Below are positions 1-12,814 of a DNA stretch of 64,000 bases, piece after piece; the stretch's first letter is position 1, and every line of letters starts with the position of its first letter. Both the position numbers and the translations under genes were made by a program. This DNA comes from Geosiphon pyriformis. Taxonomy: Eukaryota; Glomeromycota; Glomeromycetes; Archaeosporales; Geosiphonaceae. Under the pieces are notes generated by a model, which worked only from the letters and a program-made list of their open reading frames with translations, had not been told where the DNA came from and did not search any database. The stretch covers positions 994,451 to 1,058,450 of the forward strand of contig JAAOMT010000134.1 of the NCBI GenBank assembly GCA_016748015.1. The letters are read 5' to 3'.

Positions 1-1843
1 AAATTTGTTCACTAATTTGGTTAACTTTATCAATTTAAAAAGTGTTTTTAGCAAGTTGTTTGAATACAGAACTATAAATCTACAAGTTGTTAATTAGATG
101 CTCTAACAATTTTTTAGTTTTCTAATTATACTGTTAATCAATCTCACAAATTATTTTCTGATTGGTGTAATTAATATGCTAATATTATGTGATTTGTATT
201 TGGTTAATAATATATTTAATGTTTTTTAGACTGGTTATAATGTTGCTATTGTGAATGTTTTGGATATAGAATATTATTTGGGCATAGTAGACTTATTGAA
301 AAAGTTTGATATTGTTTTTATGAACCAACTTCTGGATTGTTGTAATATGTATTTTATGTAAAATATGTTTTGCAAATAAAAGAAATTGAATTCTAAGAGT
401 CTTATTTTTGATTGGTTTAATTTATTGATTTTATTTATTAAGAATAACAGTTTAATTAGTAGTGGTTCTTTGATTTAACATCTCATTCTTAGTAATTGTT
501 TATGTAATTTTGGCTTTGTTAATAAGTATTTTGTAAAAAATGAGTTTAATACTATAGTTGTTTATACAAATGAATTGGTCAAAAGTTTAAAATCTGTAAA
601 TACTTATGATAATACTACTGTTTACTTTTTGAATATTGATTTAAGTATTGGAGTTAGGATCTATGGCTTGTTTTCTTCAACTTTAGTGAAACTATAGACC
701 ATTGTTCTTGTTTTGAATTATATTTCTATGTTTAGCTTAGTAATACTGTTTACAAATAATCAGGTATTATTAGATATATGTTTTTTAATAAATAAGTTTG
801 TTAATTCTAATTTTTGTAATAAATACTAAGTTGAAAAAAAACATATTTATTTGACTATTGTATCTAAAAATTTGTTAGTTAATTGGAACAAAGTTAAAAG
901 TTATTCTGAATTGTTGACAATAAGCATGCTAACTTTTTTGCTAATACTGTCATCATGTTTAAATTTGTGTTGCCTACTGGAGTGCTGTATTATTTTCTTG
1001 CTATTAAGAATAAACCTGTCTCTGAAAATATCTGTTATTTCATAAAACATTTTTTTGAAGCTGTTAATTTTGTTGATTGGAAATCTAAATACACAAATAA
1101 TACTGTAAATATAAATTTTTGCAAATTGTTTAATATGTGTTAGACTTTTAGTATTTAGTATTTTAATAATAAAATTCATTCTGGCTTTACTAGTTCCATT
1201 TTTATAGTGTTTTGATTTTATTTTATAAAAGTTTTATATTATTAATTATCTATGACCAAAAAAAAATTATATAAGTTAAGCTATTCTAATATATTATGTA
1301 TTTAATATGATATAATTAAAGATTTTAATCATATATTTTGTATATTTAAGACATTTGCACTAAGAAAGATTTAATTTCAATCACCATTAGGACTTAAATT
1401 GATTTATTAAATATCTATATTATTAACTTTATAGTGGTTTAATCTTTGTATAAAGTGAAGTTTTTTGGTTGTTTATATATGATATTAATTAAAAATTTTG
1501 TGATAAAAAAGTAAGTGACTAACACAGTGAGTTTATTAAATGCTGGGTCTAATAAAAGTTTGTTGGTTATCAATTTGGTCTGAAGTTTTGTTGAAGGTCA
1601 TAAATCTGCTATATAATTATCAATCACCAAATTAAGAGCACATTATGAAAAATATGATCTTTTGTCACATAATGATTCAGTAGTTCTAGTCATTTCTGGT
1701 TTGGTTTTATTATAATTTTCTAAGATAATTTGTAATTTTAGCATCAGATTGGATATTTATATTTGTTTTGGTTTGTATTCTTGTCTGATCAGTATACATT
1801 TTAGTTTTTTGTAAGATTTCCCTATGGTAAATAGTTTAGATGT
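1..1843 (+). pseudogene. Decayed LINE ORF2, 3' part (RNase H to C-terminus)
   Basis: Broken reading frames on this strand give a degenerate RNase H domain followed by the C-terminal region of a non-LTR retrotransposon polymerase. Recognisable pieces are the first RNase H strand near 555-580 (Y-T-N-E, usually Y-T-D-G), F-T-N-N-Q-V near 745-770, and S-K-N-L-L-V-N-W-N-K-V-K near 865-900. A C-terminal stretch with H-S-G-F-T-S-S and R-L-Y-like residues lies around 1175-1330. Catalytic Asp residues read as Asn and many sense codons are stops, so it is dead. The coding similarity runs up to the LTR at 1844, so that LTR sits at the very end of the LINE ORF. The 5' part lies before the window. It is the same family as the minus-strand LINE at 39-45 kb. 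The family assignment rests on protein patterns recognised by eye. Confidence 0.7.
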
Positions 1844-2814
1844 TGTTATTGGAGATTTTTGGTCTCTTTTTTTGAATGTTATTCATGTCTGTTTGTTGTA
1901 AATTACCATTTTCTGGAAGTAGTTGAATCTTTAATAACTGAATTTATCTTCAAATTATCTTTTATAATTTGAACTACTGGGCTTATAAATAGAATGGCCA
2001 ATTTTATGCCAGTTACTTTATGTAATTACATTGTAGTAATGTCAACTCTTTTCGAAGAATTGCTTATCTGGAAGCTCACTAAAAATGTGTAGTTACTTTG
2101 CTGTGAAAGTTAACTTTTCTACAAAAATCTTATCTGTAGGCTACCCTAATAATTATAATAAGAAAAAAAAAGAAAAAATAAAGAAATGTAAAAAAAATAG
2201 AGTTTTAACAAGGGAAACGTTTTCTATTCAGACCTGAAATGACTAACAAATTACTGAAATTAATAGCTAATCAATTTCAAAATGTTAATTGTATTAAGAG
2301 AATTTCAAGTGTAATAATTTAAAGAATTTGGTTTTTGAATATTTAATTTTTATTTAAGATGTGTAAAAGTAATTTGTTCTAATTAAGATATCTAAAATAA
2401 AATACTATGATAAGATATTATAAGAAGATATATTTTCTTGAAGAGAGAAGCTTTTTTTTTATACAACTTGTTGTAATACTAGTTTTTGAACTTGCACTTT
2501 TCTCTTTGCTCTAATTTTGGTGAACTAAAGATACATTTTGGTGAACTACAAGTTATTTCTACAAACTATTGATTATTTCGGCCAATTTTCATCAATTTCG
2601 GCGAATTTTGACTATATTAAATAGTTCAAAGTATTGTGTAATTTGATCATCTTAATTTCTATGATACAAATTGGTTTATTAATTGAGTAATGATATTTGA
2701 TAATTTGATTAAATAATAAGTAATAATCGAAATGATAATAATATATACTAATTAATAATAAGAATTATAAGGATAATTTCATGCTATTTAATAGCTAAAA
2801 TTCTATTGATAACA
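1844..2814 (+). mobile_element. Solo LTR, family A (copy 1)
   Basis: A block of about 970 bp matches, in reverse complement, the block at 49248-50256 along its whole length. It begins TGTTATTGG and ends TTGATAACA. In the other copy the ends are perfect 9-bp inverted repeats, TGTTACCAG and CTGGTAACA, so these are LTR termini of TG...CA type. It contains several spaced copies of a motif like ATTTTGGTGAA and ATTTCGGCGAA. No internal retroelement coding sequence is attached, so it is read as a solo LTR left by recombination. I could not find a clean target-site duplication here; the flanks are ATGT and GTAT. The orientation given is nominal. Confidence 0.75.
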
Positions 2815-5281
2815 GTATATAGTGCTATTTTGATTAGTCTGAGTGGCTGGTTATATATAAAAAAAACATGAGTTATACTTAATGTAAAATCTTATTTGAT
2901 TATATAATTTTAAATAGTGGTTAAGCTGTACTTATTAAAATATTAATAATAATAAAAATAGTTTAGCAAAAATATATATTATAAGTATAAAATTAACTTA
3001 TTAAAGTTTAATAATTTATTAAAAAAGTAAAAACCATTAAAATAAATCTGTTAAAAAAATAAAAAAAATAAACAAAAACTTATTAAATTATTATTATTCA
3101 ATTTTTGTTTTTATATAAAAAATTTAATCAAAAATTTTTATATATAATATTTATATAATAATACCAAATTATGAAAATTTATTTAAAAAAAATATTTAAA
3201 TAATATTTAAAAATTAGAGATTTAATTCTAAAATCCTTAATAAATTTAATTAACAATTTTGTAAGAAATTTTAAACTTAGTTTAAAAAAAAGTTTTATTA
3301 TTATTTATTAAAGTTTTTATTTATTAATGTTTTAAAATTATAATAAATTTATAATTGAAATTTTATTTAGCAAACTTTATATATTTGTTAAATTACTTAA
3401 AAACTTAATTGCTTTAAAAAATTTAAATATATCTAACATAAAATTTAAAATATAGTTATTAAATTTGGTTTAATTTTTGTTATTAATTTGTTAATTTTGT
3501 ATTTTTAATATTTTTGTTAATCTGTTTATGTTTTTTATTTATATAAAATCTAATAAATTATTTAATTTAATATTTACTAAAAATTATTTAATAATTTATA
3601 TTAAAAAAAATCTTAATTTTATAATTAAATTTATTAAATATTATATTTAAAAATTTTTTACCAATAAAAATATAATTAATTATTTTAAAAATGTTTTAAA
3701 TATATTGTATATATCTAACTTAAAATTTTTTCAAATTTAATATTATTTTTATTATTTTTATTAAAATTATTTTCTATTATTACAAAAGTATTTTTATTTT
3801 TATAAAATATTAATTAATAATAATAATTGTATTGTTTTTTTTGTTAAATATTTTAACATTTTAATTATTAAAATTAATAAATTGTTTTTAATAATAACTT
3901 AATTATTAATAATTTATTTATAATATCTATAATTTTATAATATTTTTATTAATTATTATTATAATATTAAAGCTTAAAAATTCAAAGTTTTTTTCAAAAA
4001 CAAAAATTTTAATATTTTTAAATTTATTTATAATTTAAAATTTAACTTATTTAACTTAATTTTTATTATTAAAATAATATTACTATTTTTTTATTTTATA
4101 GAATTGTTTATATTTTTAATATTATATATAATAAAATTTTAAACCAAATTGTTTATAAAAAAATAAAATTTAACTAATTTACTTAAACACTTAAAAAAAT
4201 ATTTACTTTTGTAAAATTCAGAATTACAACCAAAAACTTGACAAATTTTATTTTAAACTAATTAAATTTATATTATACTTAATATTTATTACAATATCAA
4301 CTTAACATTTTTTTTAAATAAATATTAAATTAAGATTTAACTTAAAAAATAATAAAATACTGCTAATTATAACATATTAAATAGAATTATTTTTATAAAA
4401 AAAATTTATAAAAAACATCAAAAAATTAACTTAATTTATTAATAATTTAAAATATTACTTAATTTTAAGTTTAAATTATTAAAAGTTAAAAAAACCAAAT
4501 TTAATAAAAAAATATTAAAATTAATAAAACATTTTTTTATTTTAATATTTATTATATAAGCTTAAATTTTGTTATTAAATACAATAAAATAACCAATTAA
4601 AACATAAATATAAACAAAAAAATTAAATTAAAAAAATAAACTTTTTAATAAAATTATATTTTAAAACAATATAATTAAAATAATTACAAATTATAAATTT
4701 AAATAAGTTGAATTTTGTTTATATTAAAACAAATATTAAAATTAAAGCTTTTATCTAAAATGGTTTTTAACTTAAAACAAACTATAATATATTAATTTTT
4801 TATATATATAAAAAGATATTTATTAATAATACAAATTTTTTATTTATAAAAACTAAATATTTTTAAAGTATATAATACATATTTTTTTAATCAAAATTTT
4901 TTTATTTATATTAGTTTTTATAATATATACAGTTTTTTTTAATTAAAATAATAAAAAAAACTGTTTTATATTTATTATATTATTTATTTTACCAAAGTTA
5001 AATTTTTTAAAAAAAGTTATTAATATGTTTTTAATACAATTGGTTTTAAACATTAAAATATTTAAAATATTTAAAAATTTAATATTACTTTTAGTTTTAA
5101 TGCTAAAATTATTATTATTATTTTTGGATTAATTTTAACTATTTTATTCCTATTTACAATACTGTATTTATTATCTAAAATTGTAAACTTTTTTAAAAAA
5201 GCATTGTTATTATTGTTAAAACTAAGAATTTTAATTTATTATAATAATAATAAAATTTTTAAAGTTGCAATTTTTTAAGAG
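2815..5281. other. AT-rich gene desert
   Basis: The first bases are probably the 3' tail of the LINE interrupted by the LTR. The rest is almost pure A and T, with runs of TTTAAA and AATTTAA and practically no CpG. I see no coding region, RNA gene or ordered tandem array. A segment near 4565-4600 (TTTTGTTATTAAATACAATA) recurs with small changes near 37985, so part of the block is an old dispersed repeat. Confidence 0.6.
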
Positions 5282-5556
5282 AATTGCTAAATCGACCCAC
5301 CCGCAACACGTGATATTAATATATATAGAATTTTAATATTTATTTATTAGTAATTCTAATAAATATTAGTTTAATTAAAATAAAAAATAATATAGATTAT
5401 ATATTTTAATTTTTTATTATGCCTTAAGTAATTTATAGTGTTTTATAATTAAAAAACACTTTGTTGTGGACAACCATAATATTCGTTATATATAGTTGAA
5501 TACGAAACTATGACGTAAATGATATCACGTGTTGCGAGTGGGTCGATTTAGCAATT
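5282..5556. mobile_element. MITE with ~37-bp terminal inverted repeats
   Basis: The left end (5282-5318) and the reverse complement of the right end (5520-5556) agree over about 37 bases with one or two mismatches. They start AATTGCTAAATCGACCCAC and contain the palindrome CACGTG (5307-5312 and 5526-5531). The roughly 200-bp interior is AT-rich with no ORF. This is the structure of a non-autonomous DNA transposon. It ends 56 bp before the start codon of the NOL8-like gene, inside its promoter or 5' UTR. The terminal repeats keep several CpGs and are much less AT-rich than their surroundings, so the insertion looks fairly young or constrained. Target-site duplication and superfamily are unresolved. 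Confidence 0.8.
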
Positions 5557-5611
5557 TCCTTTTTCAATAGTATTTATTTTTATTTTTATTTTTCTAAAAG
5601 TTTGCTCCATT

Positions 5612-8600
5612 ATGACAGAAACAATTAAAGGTGATCCATTCTTTAAATTTTCTTTCAAATTTTATGTTTTTTAATAGCTTTTTGTTTTGCAGAACTTCAC
5701 TTGAGACGATTTTATATTGGTGGTTTGTCTAAAGATGTCACTGAGAAAGACCTTTATGAAAGATTTACTTCTTTTGGCGAGGTCGCTCGAGTAGACATTG
5801 TTCGACATCCAGACACAGGTAAACCTCAAGAAATCAAACAATTAGTGGATAAATTACATTCATTTGGAATTGAGTGATATTATTTCAGCAAGAAATTGTT
5901 TATTATCATTTCTATTGATTATACATCAGGAGAATGTCGTGGTTTCGCCTATATTAGCGTTAATACAACTGATAGTGGCTGGCAAAGATGTAGGTTATTT
6001 TTTTTATTCACTTTCTTGATGAGCCAAAGATTGTATTCTTGATTAGATTTTATTATCATTCTTATGTAAAATTGGACGCAACCCAAAATTTTTTAATAAA
6101 AATCAATCGTACATACAAAAAATCAGGCATCAAAATATTTAATGGGGCAAAATGGAAGGGAATGACATTAAAAATCCAGGATGCAAAGCCTGATTACAGA
6201 CAAAGGTCTGTTTCCCATATGGCTTACCTCTGAAATCTTATTTATATCTTAATACTTTCACTTTTGTTCAAATGAAAGATTAAAAGATGAGTGGGAACTT
6301 CAAAAGGAAAAAGAGAAACTTACCACTGCGGCTACCAAGCAGCAGAAAAAACGTAAAAAGAAGCGAGGTGATGCGAATGCCAAATTGGCAGAGGATATGA
6401 GCATAATAACCGACAATAATATTCATGGAAGAAAGGTTTGAAATAAATTAATGTATGGTTTGGCGTTAAATAACCTCATTTCTAATCACATCTCCAACTA
6501 TAACAGAATTGGAAACGAACGATAGATGGACGCGCTGTTACTATTATGCATATGCGTAAACCAGATGGGAGCAAGGTTTTTTTTTACCTAAATCATGCTA
6601 TTTTTGTCCATGTATTTAGTTGAAGTGAGAATTGAGCTTCAATTATTTTTTAAGGTGATCATTGATCCGAGCCAATATAAAAATAACTTTCAGAAGCTGT
6701 TTGATACCAGTCTTGTGAAGCCCAAGCCATTACATGAATTAATCTTTCAGTATGAGGAGAAATATGATAGGAGGTTTACTACAGAGAAGGGTTTGAGAGT
6801 GAAGATATTGGTTTCTCCTCGGGGCGATAATTCAACCAATCAAACTATGGAATATTTCAACGATCACTATGGAAATGAGGGATTGGAACATAAGTCAGGT
6901 TCTGGTAAGAGGCAAAAGCAAAATCAACAAAGAAAAATATAGCTTTTGGATTAAGCATCAACACCAATCTTATCAGGTGCATTACCGCTATCAATAATTG
7001 ACGACCTTCGCAATCTAATGCCTAACAAAAACTCCGATGAAGTCTCTTCCCGGAAAGTAATTACTTGATATTAGAAAAAGAGTTTAGAATATTACATTGA
7101 AATATAAACTTAATGATGTCATCCTTGGCTATCTTGGTCTTTAGGAGCAATCAAATAATATTCGCCTTCAAGCATTGAAACAACGAGGGCAAGAAGAACG
7201 CGAAAAAAAAGCTAAAATTGGCCAGGCACTCCGCAAGGATCCAGAATTAAAGGCCAGTATGAAAATTACCCTCGTTTATGCGTCTTCATAAAAGCTAATA
7301 AGCGCAATATATTAATTACCTTAGACAAGCAAGGGCCATATTAAATTTTCTGACAGTGAAAATGACGCCTCCGACAAGATGAGCTTATTTAGCACAGGAG
7401 ACGAAGAGCTCATGGACGAAGTTCCAGAAAATATTGGTATCCTTAAAATATTCAATCATCATTTCAAGGCTTCTCACTCAAGTTTTACATGATGTATTTT
7501 CCTTTGTTTTTGATAGAAATCAATCCCATATTTGAGGGTGATCGAGGTCGCGAACGTCTCAACCTACAAAAAGGCTTTCGAGGCGATCAACGATTCAAAT
7601 TAACCAAAGATTTTATGGATGACCTCGAGAAATTGGAAGATGAAAATTTTCAAGCAAATAAGGACTCTTCGAACCACAATATTCAAAAGCAAGATCGTGC
7701 TGATGATAATATATCTGAAACATTGGATGAAGAAAAGTTAAAAAGTATGGGAATTCTAAAAAGCATGTTTGGCATGGACATAGACAAGCCGAATTTATCT
7801 TCGTAAGCAATTTCTACGTATATCACTTTTCAAATTCAACTTTTAATTCATATTTCAACTGTTAAATGAAGCCCGAATTTTCTATGGAATGAAATGATCC
7901 ATTTTGATCCTGATGGGCCAGCCGAAAAAATATTGAGAGCTAATAGGGAAGAGCCAGATGAGTTTGAAGGTCAAAATATGAATATTTGTGTAGCTGCATT
8001 TTTGAAATGAACTTATCAAGAAACTTGACTTTTTTTGCAGAGATTCCCGTTTCAAAATCGTTCGTATCCCCTCTCCCTCAGGTTTCCAAAGACGTTAAAG
8101 TAGAAATCAATACCAATTTGAAAACAGTCTTTGCTCAAAGCACATCTCAAGGTAAATGGATGATGTCTTTCAACCCAGAGATTTAAGGCTTGAAACACAC
8201 CAATAATAACCGCATTTTATTGATGCTCTATTCAGCTGCTTCCTTTTCACTTTTTGGTCATTCTGAGGATCAACAAGTTGATAAAATTGAGAAAGAAAAT
8301 GCAACCGAGAAGCAGGCAAAGAATAAAGATGATAAACCCATTTTTTCTTCAGTAAGTCAAAAAATTATTCTCCTAAGAAAAATAAATGATTAATATATTC
8401 ACAATACTCTACTCCAGTTTATTGAAAAACTAGCCTCCCCAACAACAGCAAAAGCAACAGTGACAACAACAAAAACTCTTAATCCTTTATTCTTTTTTCA
8501 TTTTGGAGATGAAGCCTTATCAAAGAGGTATAATGTGTATTTTTGTTCCAAAATTTTGTCACTATATTTAAATTTGATGGGAAATATATCAGGACACATT

Positions 8601-8823
8601 ATCGAGAAACAAATATATTCATGCGAACCTCACCAATGTAAGTTTTAATAAATATCTATCTATTAGCTCATTATCCTATATATTGACCAATTATCCCGAA
8701 TCAAAATAAAGGGAAAAAATCATAGAACATTGGGAAAACACACGAGGTGAGATGACTCAAGAGTTCAAGCGAAAGCATCGATCTGTAACTCGCAAACGAC
8801 GAAAGATAATACGAAAAGATTAG
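5612..8823 (+). CDS. NOL8: NOL8-like nucleolar RRM protein
   Basis: Seventeen exons join in frame to 657 codons: 5612-5630, 5693-5818, 5930-5989, 6127-6205, 6279-6435, 6507-6575, 6655-6898, 6956-7056, 7145-7273, 7325-7436, 7517-7802, 7872-7969, 8041-8151, 8236-8351, 8418-8527, 8593-8637, 8712-8823. Residues about 11-95 form an RNA-recognition motif (R-F-Y-I-G-G-L, then R-G-F-A-Y-I-S) continuing into A-K-W-K-G-M-T-L-K-I-Q, the extended RRM end typical of NOL8. A Lys-rich segment and a long charged region follow. The C-terminus has the NOL8-type acidic/aromatic motifs (F-E-G-D-R-G, F-F-F-H-F-G-D) and a basic tail. NOL8 family proteins act in the nucleolus in pre-60S/rRNA processing. The reading frame closes exactly across all splice sites. 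The start is the first ATG before the RRM. A MITE lies just upstream. Confidence 0.85.
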
Positions 8824-9084
8824 AATTCATATTTTTAAAATGGTTTTAATTCTTCTAAGTTTGCTATTACCAAATAATTAAATTTATTCGGTTTTTTATT
8901 TTACGAAATTTATAATGTACAAAATTTTCTAAACTAACAAAATAAATAAAGAATGATCTATACATTACTGATAAATATTTTTAATAAGCTCATAAATTAA
9001 AATCTAAGCTTTTCTGGATTATCATTTGAGCCTTTATATATGGCTTCTTTTCCTTTCAAATCTCCATATCGTTAAGTTATTACC

Positions 9085-11139
9085 ATGCCAATACATCAGT
9101 TTGAAGAAAAGACTTTTACAAAAATAACTTACTGTCACCATTGTCGTAAGCTCCTTTGGGGAATAGCCCGGCAAGGTCTTTGCTGCAAAGGTATTTTCCC
9201 TTTTCAAGAGCTACACCTTCCAAACATTTTCAGGCTCAAGACCCTTTTAATGTAATAGCTTGTGGCTTTATATCTCACACGAAATGTCAGGAAAATGTAA
9301 GTAATAATTGTAGTGGAGATCAAGATACACTTTCACAAAAATCTAGAAGTTCGGAGAATGGTAGGACCGATAACAATAGTGCCATTAATCCTTCAACTGC
9401 TGAATTCAGTTGGTCAACTCTTACTGACGCTTCAGAATGCTCTATATCTGCTCAAACAAATCAAGAACCCCTTTCAGACCTTAACATAATTGGATCTTCA
9501 CAAAAGATTCAACACGTCTCATTCGAATCGGATAATTTAGTATCATCCCAAACTGAAAAGGAATCTTTAACAGCCCCTAAACTCACAAACCTCCGCCGAT
9601 CTAGTTCAATGGACTCCTTAGTTCCCGGGTCCAAAGCCAAGAGACCACTAATTTCCTATTCAACTTTACCAAACATGCAAAGTAACTTGTCGAATTCTTC
9701 GCCGAAAGCATCACAGCCTTTAACCCCATTAATGTCTATCGGATCGAAGATTATTCAAGAATTAATTGTCTCATCTGCTATTAATATGAATAATGCTGCT
9801 AAATTATCCTCCGATTCGGCGCATCCACCTCTAAACCTTCAGACTACCACTATAAATTTTAAAAAATTTGTCCAAAAATGCGGGTTTATTTTCGCATTAC
9901 AAGATAGTGTTGAAAATTTGATTTTATGGAAAAATTCTGCAAATACCCTTTTGGCTATGGTTATATATGTATATATATGTAAGTATAAACACTTCTTACC
10001 GTCTTTTTTCTTATGAAAATTTCCGAAAACTCGGGGTTTGGTATTATTAACCCAAGATTATCATTTTTTCCAGGCATCTACCCTCACCTTATGATTCTTC
10101 TTCCGTTGGTCGGATTGTTATCCCTTTTGATATCTTTTTATCACAAAAGATTTCCCAAAGGACCGGCTCAGAAGCTTCATGGTAAACATTGGAAAAAGCA
10201 CAGAAAAAGGCAATCAGATCCCTTTCTTCCAGCGGAAAACTCGGTTGATTATTTAAAGAATATGCAAAATATTCAGAACATGATGGGAATGATCTCTGAT
10301 GCATATGACGCACTCATCCCCGTCCTGAAACATCTCGATTGGAGCAATGAGGAAGAATGTTTAAGAATAACTCAGATTGCGGTTTTGACATTGGCTTTGT
10401 TGACCGGGACTGTCTGGTTTATCCCTTGGCGAAAAGTGTTTATAGTTTTTGGTTTAAGCATCTTCGTTGCCAACAATAAATTTGTCAAGGTGTTATTAAA
10501 AGAGACCAGTCCCTTACTCTTTCAACGGATAAAAATTATGTTGGCCCTATGGAGCAAATCCTTGACACTTGAGGAAGAGGATGAATTAGAACAGGATGAA
10601 ATTACAATATCTGTTTTTGAAAATCAACGGTGGTGGTAAGTTTGCCTCTATTATTTTCTTAATCTCTCTTATACAGCAACCTCAATTTTTTGGCCTTTTC
10701 ATAGGACTGGCGATGGATTCCGTCCTTTATTGTTACGTTCTGAAAGGGCACCATGGTCTTCTATGTCGGGCACCACAGGACTACCCTCAAAAGAAGTATT
10801 GTTATTGTTACAAATAACCAATTTAGGAATTTAAAGATATTTTTGCTAAGTTTGTCATTTCAAATTTAGGATTTTCCAGTTCCACTAGGATATGAATGGG
10901 TAGAGGATTGGAGTTTAGATATGGATAATCTCTGGGAAGATGAAAATGGTGCAGAAGAAATAGTGGACCCAGATGAAGGAGGATGGGTGTACACTGATCA
11001 TCAATGGGAAAATACAGCGACAAAAAGTATTTCTGGTCCAAAGCTTGTGACAAGACGTAGAAAGTGGATCAGAAAAGCAAAGAAAGTAAATATTGGGAGT
11101 AATTCGAATTCATCCCCTATTAATGAGGGTGCATCATAA
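9085..11139 (+). CDS. PEX30-like peroxin/dysferlin-domain protein with N-terminal C1 zinc finger
   Basis: Exons 9085-9190, 9259-9978, 10074-10635, 10705-10795 and 10870-11139 give 582 codons. Residues 4-53 fit the C1 (phorbol-ester/diacylglycerol-type) zinc finger spacing exactly: H4, C17, C20, C34, C37, H42, C45, C53. Intron 1 splits the finger. A Ser/Thr-rich linker follows to about residue 210. The C-terminal half has the Pex24/Pex30-type membrane region: hydrophobic segments around [12 protein letters not shown] and, later, [11 protein letters not shown]. It ends with a dysferlin (DysF) domain ([25 protein letters not shown]). PEX30-family proteins shape ER subdomains where peroxisomes and lipid droplets form. 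The C1 finger suggests lipid (possibly diacylglycerol) sensing at that membrane, which is inference. It is convergent with the UBX gene, 154 bp away. Confidence 0.85.
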
Positions 11140-11293
11140 TGGATACAGAAATTCTGCGCAACATCTTCGATTTCATCACCTTAATCGAGATTATAAAAAC
11201 AATAAAGTTAACGGACATATTATCCTAAAGTAATAAAAGTGGTAGATCTAAGATCAATTTCAAAGAGCTATTCTATTTAAACTAAACATGGTT

Positions 11294-12814
11294 TTAATTA
11301 GTCACCATCAGAACGCCGGAGGGAACTGCAAGACGAAGTTAGTCGGTTTATTAAACTCAGAACATTCAAACTTCACAGGGTAAATACCTAGATCTGGTGA
11401 AAAATTAATATGTTAAAAAATATTAAATTTTAATCTTGAAAGAACTTCAAGAGGCTTACCAAGTTCCTTGAGAGTTTTGTTCTCAAAATTAATCCGGTCC
11501 AAAACTTTCCTGTTCATTGTAAAGTTTTTATATATAGTCAGAACTTTTAAATAAAACACACTAATCCTATTAATACCTTGGAAAAGTGGTCATTAGTCTG
11601 AATGGGTGAGTAATATGTTTGCCAACATAATCATAAACTATTCCAAGCGTGTCAGAAGATTGAAATGTCTGTGTGAAAGGGGTGCCTCCATCTTGCCGTC
11701 GTATCTTAAAAGAGAGAAAATTCAAAGATAAGAGATTTGCGGACGGTAGACAAAGGTATTATCTACCTGCAGCCTCGTTTCTGAATACTCTTTCACTACT
11801 CCAGGAGTAGAACTAGAAGCCGAGGGGACCTCTAAGCTAGGTGTTTGGAGAGTTGACTGCTTGGCAGCTTCGCGCTAAGCAAAAAAGGCCTTTTAATATC
11901 TATCAGAAATTAAATGCCGGTTTGAAGAATTTTCATTTATGATTACCTTCGCAGCCCTGTCTCTTTTATCAGCCTCAATCTGAGCTTTTATCTTTGCCTT
12001 TGCTATTCTTTCTTCTTCTTTCTCCTTTTTCTTAGCAATCAATGTTTTTTGCAAATCTTTCTCTTCGAACTTTTCTTTTGCGTCGGTCAATTCTCTTCCA
12101 GACTTTCTACGAACTTTTTCGCGATTTTTTTCCTCTTCCTTTTCCGCCAAGAGTCTAATCTCACGTTTCTCCATAAGCCTTTGCTTGAGTTCCTGTAATT
12201 TTTCAGCTTTCTCCTCTTCCGTAAGAGGTTTTATAGCTGTCGTTGATTCGGAGAAATTTACATGACCAGTCTTTATCGCATGCCGTTCCGCTGCGCTGGC
12301 TATGTTACGACAAATAGCGACAGTGTAAAGAGATGAAGAACCCTTGAAAGCCCACAAATACTAAAGCCCGATAATATGTGTTACCGTCCCGCAACAGTCT
12401 TTGGCAATCATTGCATTGTAAGGACTGGGCTGTTTGTTCCCCATCTTGTATTTCATCTACCATAAAAACTAGTTATAGTGGCTTTCTAACCGAGTTAAAC
12501 ATACCCTTTAATACACTCACCGCCCTCATCAACGAGGGAAGATCTTTCTGGCATAACTGTAGTCTGAGAATTTGACGGCCCACTAACGGTTTGGGGCTCG
12601 GGTGTTTCTTCAAGATCACCAGGGTGTGCTAATAACCAATCCATAGCTGACTGGAGACCTCCAGTTGCTTTCAGAGCACGAACTCTGAAAGACATAAAAG
12701 ATCAACAGTGATTTAAAAGAATCTCGCGATTATAATTTTCTTTTGAGCTACGTACACTTTTTCGGGCTCAAAGCCCATGTCAACCAAGGCATCATGATCT
12801 GAACGTGCGCTCAT
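11294..12814 (-). CDS. UBA-UBX domain protein (UBXN1/SAKS1-like p97 adaptor)
   Basis: Nine exons read on the minus strand give 323 codons: 12756-12814, 12521-12684, 12385-12456, 11947-12299, 11767-11874, 11577-11704, 11460-11509, 11388-11393, 11294-11325. Order of parts: UBA domain (residues about 1-45; D-M-G-F-E and A-M-D-W-L-L-A-H); a C2H2-like finger (C-N-D-C with two His, T-G-H) of the kind also seen in YOD1; a long charged coiled coil (about 115-215); and a C-terminal UBX domain (about 250-320) with the F-P-R signature near residues 293-295 that contacts p97/Cdc48. The family links ubiquitinated clients to Cdc48. A 6-nt microexon is needed to give the UBX C-terminus its normal length (L-K-E-L-D-L-V-P-S). 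The acceptor of exon 4 was chosen by the finger spacing. Confidence 0.85.

Noticed and set aside
6039-6233. Independent small ORF
   Set aside because: Its 3' part is exon 4 of the NOL8-like gene (6127-6205); the rest is intron.
10596-10817. Plus-strand ORF with hydrophobic start
   Set aside because: It reads through an intron and out of frame in the peroxin gene.
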